A stretch of 64,000 nt of DNA, from the NCBI RefSeq assembly GCF_003994475.1, contig NZ_RZNY01000009.1:143256-207255 (forward strand), given 5' to 3'. The position numbers were made by a program, and so were the translations under genes. Source of the stretch: Paenibacillus anaericanus (GTDB taxonomy: Bacteria > Bacillota > Bacilli > Paenibacillales > Paenibacillaceae). The notes beneath the pieces are model-generated. The model was not told the origin of the DNA. It made no database searches and saw only the letters and a program-made list of their open reading frames with translations. This document shows, piece after piece, positions 8,404 to 16,831 of the stretch; positions within the stretch are counted from its first letter, which is position 1, and each line of letters begins with the position of its first letter.

Positions 8404-10245
8404 CTATTCCATATTTTGAAAAAATTCCAGAAACGGTCGACCATACTTGCGATATTTGACCTCGCCGACCCCTTTTATCCTCAGCATGTCCGACTCACTC
8501 GTTGGACAAACAAGACTCATCTCACGCAGTGTTGCATCATTGAAAATAATATAAGAAGGGACCCGGTCCCTCTCTGCCAGTTCACGACGAATAAGACGAA
8601 GTTGTTCAAATACGGTCTCATTAACTGCCGATGGTCCGTCATCGTATGCAGATCCTCTTCGCCGGTTACTGCTACTGCTCGCCGTTTTGGACAGAATAGG
8701 CTCAGGTGCTCGCATCATGACCTGATGTTGCCCTTTTAACACATCAACTGATAGCGGCAGTAGACGAACAATAGGATATTGCCCTTCAGACAACGCTAGA
8801 TAGCCTTCAGCAATTAAGAGATTAATGAGTTCAGATATCTCCTTCTCCGTGCGGCGGCGCATCATACCATAGGTAGGCAACGTCTCGAACCCATATTGAA
8901 GTACCTTCTTGTTCTGCGAACCTTTTAGTACGGAGGCAACCAGTGACACACCAAAGCGTTCACGCATCCGATGGATACAAGAGAAAATAATCTGTGCATC
9001 AACTGTCATATCGACTAGCTCACGTTCATCCCGGCAGGAACTACAAATCCCGCAAGGCTTCCTGTCATGTGCTTCTCCGAAATAATCTAACATTCCCCAC
9101 TTTAGACAGCTGGTTGAATAGCAATACTCGATCATTTGCTGAAGTTTACGATATTCGTTCCGTTTGCGGTCCCCATCTTGGGGATTCTGCTCAATCAGAA
9201 ACTTTTGCGTCATAATATCCTGTGGACTAAAGAGTAGAATACAATCGCTGGGCTCTCCATCCCGCCCTGCACGTCCTGCTTCCTGTACATAAGCCTCCAT
9301 GTTCTTAGGCATATTGTAATGAATGACGTATCGGACGTTCGATTTATCGATCCCCATACCAAATGCATTCGTCGCTACCATCACTCGGATATCGTCATAG
9401 AGGAATGCTTCCTGACTTTCCTCCCGCTCACGGTCTGGCAAACCCGCATGATATCGTCCGGCTGGTATGCCCGATTGACGTAAACGCTCGTATAGATCAT
9501 CCACCTCTTTACGAGTTGCGGCATACACGATCCCGGGTTGATGGGCATGTGTCTCTGCATAATTCAATACGAAATCACGTTTATTCTCACCACGTAACAC
9601 AGACATTGACAGGTTATCCCGTCCCAAGCCTGTCATGAACAAGGCTGGATCCTCCAACCGAAGTAATCGGATCATGTCGTCCATGACTTCCGGTGTCGCC
9701 GTAGCTGTAAATGCCGCGATAATCGGACGTTCTGGCAGGCTATTCACAAATGGAGATACGGCGAGATAACTCGTCCGAAAATCATGACCCCACTGTGAAA
9801 CGCAGTGCGCTTCGTCCACGGCAACGCAGGAAATTTCTAAACTGCTCATTTCCTCACGGAACCAATCCAGTTCTAGTCGCTCAGGAGCTACATAGAGTAG
9901 CTTGATTTCGCCACGTTTAGCAGCGCGTATACGATCATTTACCTCTTTTCCAGATAACGTACTGTTAATATAAGCCGCAGGCACTCCCATTGTTGTGAGT
10001 GCATCCACCTGATCTTTCATCAATGAAATTAATGGTGATACCACCAAGGTCAGCCCCGGCAGAATTAAAGCCGGAATCTGATAACAGACCGACTTACCGC
10101 CTCCTGTAGGCATTATTCCAAGTGTATCGGACCCTGAGAGCACACTCTCGACGATCTTACGCTGCCCTTCGCGGAAATCGGGGTAACCGTAGTATTTTTG
10201 CAAAAAAGATTGGGCTTGTTCCATATGAAGTTCCAGCAGATTCAT
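8404..10245 (-). CDS. recQ: ATP-dependent DNA helicase RecQ
   Basis: Superfamily 2 3'-5' DNA helicase of 613 residues, acting in recombination and fork repair. Visible in order: FREGQ near the Q-motif, Walker A MPTGGGKS, DEAH in VAVDEAHCVSQWGHDFR, TATATPEV (motif III), helicase C domain with QEAGRAGRDG (motif VI), a RecQ zinc site with CYSTSCLKWGMLDYF and CGICSSC, an RQC winged helix (GVSLVASVLKGS), and a C-terminal HRDC domain. The start at 10245 (MNLLELHMEQAQ) has AAGGAGC eight bases upstream and is preferred over the ATG at 10326. Confidence 0.95.
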   Translation of the reverse strand: MNLLELHMEQAQSFLQKYYGYPDFREGQRKIVESVLSGSDTLGIMPTGGGKSVCYQIPALILPGLTLVVSPLISLMKDQVDALTTMGVPAAYINSTLSGKEVNDRIRAAKRGEIKLLYVAPERLELDWFREEMSSLEISCVAVDEAHCVSQWGHDFRTSYLAVSPFVNSLPERPIIAAFTATATPEVMDDMIRLLRLEDPALFMTGLGRDNLSMSVLRGENKRDFVLNYAETHAHQPGIVYAATRKEVDDLYERLRQSGIPAGRYHAGLPDREREESQEAFLYDDIRVMVATNAFGMGIDKSNVRYVIHYNMPKNMEAYVQEAGRAGRDGEPSDCILLFSPQDIMTQKFLIEQNPQDGDRKRNEYRKLQQMIEYCYSTSCLKWGMLDYFGEAHDRKPCGICSSCRDERELVDMTVDAQIIFSCIHRMRERFGVSLVASVLKGSQNKKVLQYGFETLPTYGMMRRRTEKEISELINLLIAEGYLALSEGQYPIVRLLPLSVDVLKGQHQVMMRAPEPILSKTASSSSNRRRGSAYDDGPSAVNETVFEQLRLIRRELAERDRVPSYIIFNDATLREMSLVCPTSESDMLRIKGVGEVKYRKYGRPFLEFFQNME

Positions 10246-10410
10246 CTTAATAAGCTCCTTACGTTTCTCTTGCTCTATAAACCCTCTATCTACTTCCAGT
10301 TTAACGGGGATGAAGAAAATGGGCAAATTGACTTCGAGACTACATGGTACTTGCTACCCACTACGTGGTATATTGAGACTGAATAAATTTCAAGGATGGA
10401 GAATTAAACT

Positions 10411-11922
10411 ATGAATGAACCAAAAGAATCAAATCGTTCCACTAACAAAACTAAAGGGCATCAACCACCGACTAACTCTAAAAAACGTCACTCGGGTACT
10501 AAACCTTCAGTAGGACGACCGGCCGCTCTGCGGGTACAGGATCGCGAGCATGCCGAAGAGTTACACATTGGAGATACTATTATTGTAACTATAAAGAGAC
10601 TCGGAATAAATGGAGAAGGCGTCGGCTATTACCGTCGTAAGGCGGTATTTATTGTAGGTGCGCTTCCGGGCGAAGTCATTAAAGCCAAGGTGACCCGTGC
10701 TGAGAGTAATTTCATCGGGGCTGAAATTGTGCAGATAGAAAAGCGCTCCCCTCATCGGATAGATGCTCCATGCCCTGTGTTCGGTATTTGTGGAGGCTGT
10801 CAAATTCAGCATCTTTCCTACGAAGGACAACTGCAGGGTAAAGAAGAAATTGTGCGCGAGGCGTTTTCCCGCTTCGCAGGGATTCAAGATCTCAAGAAAA
10901 TGAAGCCGATCCTCGGCATGGAACATCCATGGGATTACCGAAACAAGGCACAACTTCAACTTGGCATGCAAAAAGAACAAATCATCGCTGGACTTTATGG
11001 AACTGACTCTCACAAGCTGGTTGATATTACGGGTTGTCCAATCCAACATCCGAAGGTAAATGAAGCTGTAGACAAGACCAGAAAAGTGCTTCAAAGTCTA
11101 AACATTCCAGTCCATAAAGACCAGGACCGTGGAAACCTAGGATGGATTCGCACAATCGTTGTACGCTGGGGGTTCCAATCTGAGCAACTTCAACTTACGC
11201 TCGTGACTGCAAGCGACAAACTTCCTAAGCGTGATTTGCTTGTGAGAGAACTTCGACTGGCGATTCCAGAGCTCGTCAGCATCTCCATGAACGTCAATCC
11301 GAAGAATACCTCCCTTGTTTTCGGGAACAAAACGCTGCTTATTTGGGGAGAGGAAGGGATTCGCGAGTCTCTTGGTGACCTGGAATTTACTCTGTCGCCA
11401 CGTGCCTTCTTCCAACTGAATCCCCTGCAAACAGTCAAGCTGTATGAATCAGTCCGAGTTGCCGCAGCATTAACAGGCCAAGAAACGGTTGTAGACGCTT
11501 ATTGCGGCACAGGGACGATTGGTCTGTGGCTCGCACCTTATGCGCGTGAGGTTCGGGGGATAGAATCGATCACGGAAGCTGTGTTAGATGCCAAGGACAA
11601 TGCGGCTCTTAACGGACGTAGTAATGTCTCATTCTACGAAGGTTATGCAGAGGATCTATTGCCTCGTTGGGTTAAAAATGGCTTCTCACCTGACGTTATC
11701 ATTGCCGATCCACCACGTACTGGACTCCACCCAAGTTTTATGGAGGCTGTCCTGCGTACGAAACCTAAACGTTTCGTATATGTATCCTGTAACCCATCCA
11801 CTCTCGCCAAGGATTGCAAAGTCCTAATGGAAGGTGGATATTCTATCGAAATGGTGCAACCTATCGATATGTTCCCACAAACAAGTCAGGTCGAGGCAGT
11901 AGTGTTATTGGTTAGAAATTAG
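10411..11922 (+). CDS. rlmD: 23S rRNA (uracil-5-)-methyltransferase, RlmD/RlmCD type
   Basis: TrmA-family methyltransferase, 503 residues. It has a basic, low-complexity N-terminal tail (about 1-50), a TRAM RNA-binding domain (IGDTIIVTIKRLGINGEG... to about 110), four iron-sulfur-type cysteines (CPVFGICGGCQ and later IAGLYG..TGCP), then the SAM fold with DAYCGTGTIGLWLA and the nucleophile in VSCNPSTLAKDC. In B. subtilis the homologue RlmCD makes m5U at two 23S rRNA sites; which sites are modified here cannot be read from sequence, and spore-formers may hold more than one paralog. Divergent from recQ, with a terminator right after it. Confidence 0.9.
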   Translation: MNEPKESNRSTNKTKGHQPPTNSKKRHSGTKPSVGRPAALRVQDREHAEELHIGDTIIVTIKRLGINGEGVGYYRRKAVFIVGALPGEVIKAKVTRAESNFIGAEIVQIEKRSPHRIDAPCPVFGICGGCQIQHLSYEGQLQGKEEIVREAFSRFAGIQDLKKMKPILGMEHPWDYRNKAQLQLGMQKEQIIAGLYGTDSHKLVDITGCPIQHPKVNEAVDKTRKVLQSLNIPVHKDQDRGNLGWIRTIVVRWGFQSEQLQLTLVTASDKLPKRDLLVRELRLAIPELVSISMNVNPKNTSLVFGNKTLLIWGEEGIRESLGDLEFTLSPRAFFQLNPLQTVKLYESVRVAAALTGQETVVDAYCGTGTIGLWLAPYAREVRGIESITEAVLDAKDNAALNGRSNVSFYEGYAEDLLPRWVKNGFSPDVIIADPPRTGLHPSFMEAVLRTKPKRFVYVSCNPSTLAKDCKVLMEGGYSIEMVQPIDMFPQTSQVEAVVLLVRN

Positions 11923-11939
11923 TTTCACATTGAAATAAT

Positions 11940-11980
11940 GACCTTATGCAATGAGCTAATGCTCACGGCATAAGGTTCCT
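11940..11980 (+). terminator. Intrinsic terminator after rlmD
   Basis: ACCTTATGC at 11941-11949 pairs with GCATAAGGT at 11968-11976; the loop carries an inner GAGC/GCTC helix and the stem is followed by TCCTTTCATTT. Confidence 0.8.
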
Positions 11981-12028
11981 TTCATTTATAAAATCACGAT
12001 ATGAAATCTCCAAGGTGAAGGAGTGTTA

Positions 12029-12739
12029 ATGATGGATTTTGAAGCGGTTATGCAGGAATTAGAAGCACTCGGAAAAGAAAGGCTCAAAAAAATTTACATA
12101 TCCAATGGTGCGCATGAGCCGCTTTTTGGTGTGGCAACAGGTGAAATGAAGCCCCTTTTCAGAAAAATAAAAATAAATCAACCGTTGGCAGAACAGCTTT
12201 ACGCTACAGGGAACTATGATGCCATGTATTTTGCAGGAATAATTGCGGATCCCCAAGCGATGACTGCAGAGGATTTTGAGCGATGGATTGATGGGGCATA
12301 TTTCTATATGCTGTCCGATTTTGTGGTCGCCGTAACTTTGGCAGAAGCAGACATTGCGCAAGAAGTTGCTGATAAATGGATCGCTAGCGGAGAAGAGTTG
12401 AAAATGTCAGCGGGGTGGAATTGTTACTGCTGGCTTCTGGGTAATCGCCCTGATAGTCAATTTTCCGAAAGCAAAATAGCCAATATGCTTGAAATGGTGG
12501 AAAGCGCAATTCACGATGCACCAGAACGAGTGAAATACGCAATGAATAATTTTATTGCTACTGTGGGGGTATCCTATTTGCCTCTTCATGATATGGCGGT
12601 CGAGATCGCAAAGGCAGTTGGCCCTGTAACAGTCAAAGGGAATAAGAAAAAAGACAACTATCTGCACGCTTCAGAGCGTATCCAGAAGTCAGTAGATAAA
12701 GGAGTCCTTGGATTCAAACGCAAACATGTAAGATGCTAG
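12029..12739 (+). CDS. DNA alkylation repair protein (AlkD-like HEAT-repeat family)
   Basis: About 236 residues and rich in alpha helices, matching the DNA alkylation repair (PF08713) superfamily of HEAT-repeat glycosylases; segments such as LFGVATGEMKPLFRKIK, DFVVAVTLAEADIAQ and YAMNNFIATVG are consistent with it. Members such as AlkD remove positively charged N3- or N7-alkylpurines. Some close relatives lack proven activity, so enzymatic function is inferred. ATG at 12029 or the adjacent ATG at 12032 fits GAAGGAG better than the upstream in-frame GTG at 12023. It stands alone between two terminators. Confidence 0.75.
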   Translation: MMDFEAVMQELEALGKERLKKIYISNGAHEPLFGVATGEMKPLFRKIKINQPLAEQLYATGNYDAMYFAGIIADPQAMTAEDFERWIDGAYFYMLSDFVVAVTLAEADIAQEVADKWIASGEELKMSAGWNCYCWLLGNRPDSQFSESKIANMLEMVESAIHDAPERVKYAMNNFIATVGVSYLPLHDMAVEIAKAVGPVTVKGNKKKDNYLHASERIQKSVDKGVLGFKRKHVRC

Positions 12740-12793
12740 GATGTTTGAATCCGTGCTTAAATAGTTCAATGATCACAAACAATTGAATAAATT

Positions 12794-12826
12794 GAGGGAT
12801 ACCACCAAAAGAATGGTATCCCTTTT
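12794..12826. terminator. Intrinsic terminator
   Basis: AGGGATACCA pairs with TGGTATCCCT and is followed by TTTTATAT. It sits between the convergent AlkD-like and SemiSWEET genes. Confidence 0.85.
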
Positions 12827-12862
12827 ATATATCATTAAAAACCGCTTAGCCATTGAACAACG

Positions 12863-13132
12863 TTAACGAGATTTATATCGCATAATAAGGACAACAACAA
12901 TAGAAACAATACATAAGGATACAGTATTAGTAATCAAAAAAGCTAAACCCACACCACTAATTGCCAAACTAACTGCATATGCTTCCATGAGGCTAATCCC
13001 TACCACCATCAGCAAGTACGATCTTAAACTTAAATCTGATACAGATTTTGTTCGAATGATTTGAATGATTTGTGGTATATATCCTAAGGCAAGAATGGCT
13101 CCTCCAATGAGTTGTAATACAGATAGCAACAT
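12863..13132 (-). CDS. PQ-loop / SemiSWEET family membrane protein
   Basis: Small membrane protein of 89 residues with three hydrophobic helices (about 5-20, 40-58 and 63-83) and the PQ-loop signature GYIPQI at 17-22, followed by SVSDLSLRSYLLM. This matches bacterial SemiSWEETs, which dimerise to make a sugar uniporter; the sugar is unknown. GGGGAGGTATAGCA just before the ATG is a strong ribosome binding site. It is divergent from the large membrane hydrolase at 13257, sharing a 124-bp promoter region. Confidence 0.82.
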   Translation of the reverse strand: MLLSVLQLIGGAILALGYIPQIIQIIRTKSVSDLSLRSYLLMVVGISLMEAYAVSLAISGVGLAFLITNTVSLCIVSIVVVLIMRYKSR

Positions 13133-13256
13133 TGCTATACCTCCCCTATTATATATACTGTTGTATGGCGATGCAGCCCAGATTGTGCATTCTTTATTTT
13201 TCTATACCTAATGCGGCAATTTTGAACAGGCTCTTATATGGAAAAGAGGTAGTTAC

Positions 13257-15530
13257 ATGTCAAAAATGGAATTGAAACCGATGGGGCAACCCCCACGGTT
13301 AATGAACAAACGGAAAAGAATTAGTCCACTTGCTCCGAGCTGGAAGGGAGCCTCCATTGCATTAGCCATCGTCGCATTATGCTTGTATTTCATCCAAGGA
13401 TATTCCTTTTTTGGTACGCGCGGTTTGGGCGATTATCTGCTGGGGACGTCATTGCTCTTAATTGTGATTGTGCTCGTAACCGGCGTAATTGCAGGCGTGC
13501 TTCACGTTACCAAGCGAATGCCTTCACGTTTTGTTTGGATTGCTATCGCTTCGTTTTGTTTGCTATTCATTAGCTTCATGGGGCCCATGCAATTGATGTT
13601 TATCCTCCCATTATTAATAATTCTAGTATTTTCTGTACTGGGAGCCCTCTTATCCTCATTGATAACCGGTAGATACCGTGAGGCTAAGCTTGTCTCGAAA
13701 GTAACCGCTGGGATTTTGTTGGCAATTACGCTAGGGACCATTGGCATTGGCGGGTATTGGCTGCTGGACAACGGCAATGCAGATTTGGCGAAGCCGTACC
13801 GGTTATCAGCGATGAAAACTGCGGACCGTTACCGGACGACAGCAGCGAATCCAGCTGAACAAGGACCGTATACGGTCAAAACGTTGACATACGGTAGCGC
13901 AAACAGTTATCGGAAGGAATTTAATCAGACTGGATCACTCGTGACAAAACAGGTGGACGGATCAGCTTTTTTGGAAAAATGGTCGTCTAATCGTTCAAAT
14001 ACGTTTGGTTTCGGACCAGATCAAATGCCGCTGAATGGATCAGTCTGGTATCCTGATGGCGAAGGATCGTTTCCGTTAATCGTCACCGTTCATGGCAACC
14101 ACACCGCAACCGATTATTCAGACCCGGGATATGAATATTTGGGCAAGCTATTGGCAAGTCGCGGGTATATTTTTGTATCCATAGACGAAAATTTTCTCAA
14201 TTCATCCCTTTACGATGATTTGTTTACACTCAAACTGCTGGAGAAAGAAAATTCAGCACGAGGATGGTTGATGTTAGAGCATCTGAAAGTGTGGAACGAG
14301 TGGAATAAGACGAAGGATAATCCGTTTTTCGGTAAAGCGGACATGAGCCAGATCGCTCTGATCGGTCACTCTCGCGGCGGCGAGGCGGTAACGGTCGCAG
14401 CGGCGTATAACAAGCTGCCCGCCTCCCCGGAAAATGGAAACATCAAATTCGACTACAACTTTGGTATCCAATCCGTCATTTCGATTGCGGGTACTGACGG
14501 GCAATACAAGCCTGCGGGACAACCGACTCCGCTAAAAGATTTGAACTATTTAACTTTGCACGGCACACACGACATGGATGTCAGCTCATTTTCCAGTGCG
14601 AGCCAATACAGTCGAATCGGCTTTTCAAACGACAGTGATTTTTTTAAAGCATCGGTATACATTTATGGTGCGAATCACGGCCAATTCAACACCACCTGGG
14701 GAAGTAACGACAATATAGGACTAGGCAATAAACTGTTCAATATCGCTCAACTGATACCGCAGGAAGAGCAGCTACAAGCGGCCAAAGTGTTCATCTCGTC
14801 CTTCCTAGATACGACATTGAAAGGAAAAAGCGAATATCGGTCCATGTTCCAAGATATTGGTTATGCCCGAGAGTGGCTACCGGACACCATGTATATCAAC
14901 AACTATATGGACTCAAATACAAAGCTCATTAGTAGCTTTGACGAAGACATCGATCTCAGTACGACGACCTTGGCAGGAGGAAGGATGATCGGAGAACATT
15001 TGAAACAGTGGAGAGAGGAAAAAGTCGAGCTGAAATTTGCGCCCGACATATACAGTGCAGTACGTCTCGGATGGGACAGTGCTGCGACACCCGGCACTCC
15101 CTCCTACACCGTTGTTTTGCCAGATGGTAGTCTCGATGTACGGGAAACGAGTTCCATCGTTTTTTCGATGGCTGACCGGAATAACGAGACAACAAATCAT
15201 GACAAGGACGCCCTCGTCGATTTAACCATCCATGTAGAGGACAGAGACGGTAACGTGGCGTCCCTCCCTCTCAGCAGCGAAGCTTATTTACTACCCATGT
15301 TCGAAGGTAACATCATAAAATGGCCATTCACGGCTTCGCAACCGACGAAGGAGCCGGTGTTCCAAAACTTTACGTTCAACCTTGCCGATTTAAAAAAGAC
15401 CAACCCGGATTTCCAGCCTGAGCAATTGAGCAAGATTGGTTTTGTATTTGATAAAACAAAGAACGGCACGATATTGATCGGTAATATCGGCATCCAAAAT
15501 GAAGATGTTGCAGTAAATAGTTCGCCTTAA
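13257..15530 (+). CDS. Membrane-anchored alpha/beta hydrolase, large
   Basis: Unusually long hydrolase of 757 residues. The N-terminus (about 28-170) has five hydrophobic segments, consistent with a membrane anchor. The catalytic region follows: VTVHGNHTA near 276, IFVSIDENFL, and the nucleophile elbow IGHSRGGEA near 370, then a likely acid/base pair in LHGTHDMDV and ANHGQFN. This resembles chlorophyllase/PET-hydrolase-like families. The C-terminal about 200 residues (from SFDEDIDLS) look like a beta-rich appended domain. The active domain would probably be outside the cell. Substrate unknown. It stands alone before a strong terminator. Confidence 0.75.
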   Translation: MSKMELKPMGQPPRLMNKRKRISPLAPSWKGASIALAIVALCLYFIQGYSFFGTRGLGDYLLGTSLLLIVIVLVTGVIAGVLHVTKRMPSRFVWIAIASFCLLFISFMGPMQLMFILPLLIILVFSVLGALLSSLITGRYREAKLVSKVTAGILLAITLGTIGIGGYWLLDNGNADLAKPYRLSAMKTADRYRTTAANPAEQGPYTVKTLTYGSANSYRKEFNQTGSLVTKQVDGSAFLEKWSSNRSNTFGFGPDQMPLNGSVWYPDGEGSFPLIVTVHGNHTATDYSDPGYEYLGKLLASRGYIFVSIDENFLNSSLYDDLFTLKLLEKENSARGWLMLEHLKVWNEWNKTKDNPFFGKADMSQIALIGHSRGGEAVTVAAAYNKLPASPENGNIKFDYNFGIQSVISIAGTDGQYKPAGQPTPLKDLNYLTLHGTHDMDVSSFSSASQYSRIGFSNDSDFFKASVYIYGANHGQFNTTWGSNDNIGLGNKLFNIAQLIPQEEQLQAAKVFISSFLDTTLKGKSEYRSMFQDIGYAREWLPDTMYINNYMDSNTKLISSFDEDIDLSTTTLAGGRMIGEHLKQWREEKVELKFAPDIYSAVRLGWDSAATPGTPSYTVVLPDGSLDVRETSSIVFSMADRNNETTNHDKDALVDLTIHVEDRDGNVASLPLSSEAYLLPMFEGNIIKWPFTASQPTKEPVFQNFTFNLADLKKTNPDFQPEQLSKIGFVFDKTKNGTILIGNIGIQNEDVAVNSSP

Positions 15531-15552
15531 TACATCATCCTGCCATTTAACG

Positions 15553-15584
15553 TAAAGACGGCTGCCAGGTGGCAGCCGTCTTTA
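15553..15584. terminator. Strong intrinsic terminator
   Basis: AAAGACGGCTGCC-AGGT-GGCAGCCGTCTTT: 13 perfect pairs with flanking T and A runs, between convergent genes. Confidence 0.92.
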
Positions 15585-15632
15585 CTATCGTTCTATTTTA
15601 AAGAGATAAGAAGGTTCACATTTTTTGTGAAG

Positions 15633-16643
15633 TCACTTTACCAAACTCAGCGCTGACTCTGTGTAATATTCTACCCATTCAGAGAATGAAAGGTCATCAT
15701 CCCATGTAACCATCCCCATTGCCTTAGCACATCCCCAATCCAATATCCGCTGTTGAAGCATGTGTACTCTAATCCGCCCCTTATAAGCCTCTATTTGCTC
15801 AGGATGTGGTAAATAGACGGATAATAGGCGCTTGGCTACTTCTTCCTCTCCATAATTAATGTACATTGTGATTATCTTTATTAAGTCCGCTAGAGGGTCG
15901 CCGAAATAAGCGTTAGTAAAATCGAATAGGCCACTAAATCTCCAATTATTATTTTCCAATTCTAAGAGAAAGTTTTCGGGTTTAAAGTCTCCCATTACAA
16001 ATGTTGGTGAACTAAATTCGTCAAAGGAAGACTTCGAAGCTTCCAGCAACTCTTCCACCCATAGCACATCTTGTGATGTTATGACTGAGTACTTCTTAGC
16101 ATCTTCCACCCAAAATCTAATTCTATCGAAGAGCCATGCTCTATATGAATCCTCAAAAGGGCGTATCGTGAATGTTTCCGTGTCTAACTCACCATATTCG
16201 TCAACTTTCCAGCTATGGAGGTTCGTGAGCGTCTCAGCTACTAGTTCGGCTATCTTTAATTTTTCTTCTAAGTTAAGATTATCTTTGATTTGTTGCGAGT
16301 TCATATGTTTCCCAGAAAGACACGACATTAAAGCATATTCCCAATCAAAAATATCTGCTGCAGCATCTATCAAATAAGGAGTAGGGACAGCGATCCCCGT
16401 GCGATTATGTATATTTTCAACAAAATATTTCTCTTCAGCAAATTGTCCAGGGAACAAGGGGTTACCTTTAAATACAAATTTCCCTTCCGTCGAAGTAACA
16501 AACCAAGTCTGACCCATGGCGCCCTTTTCCGTTTTCTCAGATGATATGAGCCGTCCCAAGTTAAATCTATCAAGCATGGACTGGAATTGAGAATCACTTA
16601 TAGAACCTAACTTATTCGGTGAAAAAATGATTGCAGTAGTCAA
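15633..16643 (-). CDS. Aminoglycoside-phosphotransferase-family kinase
   Basis: Protein of 336 residues with the APH/choline-kinase-like fold. The nucleotide-binding N-lobe (GAMGQTWFVTS... KFVFKGN) is followed by the catalytic loop FVMGDFKPENFLL and the metal aspartate in GLFDFTNAYFGDPLAD. The usual histidine of the Brenner loop (HGD) is methionine here (MGD). The family phosphorylates aminoglycosides, macrolides or cell metabolites; nothing shows a resistance role, and the neighbours are unrelated. A minus-strand monocistron between two terminators. Confidence 0.75.
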   Translation of the reverse strand: MTTAIIFSPNKLGSISDSQFQSMLDRFNLGRLISSEKTEKGAMGQTWFVTSTEGKFVFKGNPLFPGQFAEEKYFVENIHNRTGIAVPTPYLIDAAADIFDWEYALMSCLSGKHMNSQQIKDNLNLEEKLKIAELVAETLTNLHSWKVDEYGELDTETFTIRPFEDSYRAWLFDRIRFWVEDAKKYSVITSQDVLWVEELLEASKSSFDEFSSPTFVMGDFKPENFLLELENNNWRFSGLFDFTNAYFGDPLADLIKIITMYINYGEEEVAKRLLSVYLPHPEQIEAYKGRIRVHMLQQRILDWGCAKAMGMVTWDDDLSFSEWVEYYTESALSLVK

Positions 16644-16746
16644 AAGACCATCTCCTTAAGAATATCTCTTTCGAACTCACGTTCCCATTTAATATCTTAT
16701 ATCCATTATCCTACAAATTCAAAGACAAAAAGTACACAGTAAATAA

Positions 16747-16790
16747 AAGAGCGTTCTTCAAGGGAGTCTTCCCCTTAATTGAACGCTCTT
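16747..16790. terminator. Bidirectional intrinsic terminator
   Basis: AAGAGCGTTC pairs with GAACGCTCTT with a second inner helix (AAGGG/CCCTT). It is downstream of the minus-strand cellulase gene. Confidence 0.85.
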
Positions 16791-16831
16791 GTTATGACAA
16801 TATAATTGGTTATAGCACCTAATGATTCTTT

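Noticed and set aside
10561..11094. Minus-strand 177-residue frame
   Set aside because: It lies fully inside the well-supported rlmD gene, has no family features and no ribosome binding site.
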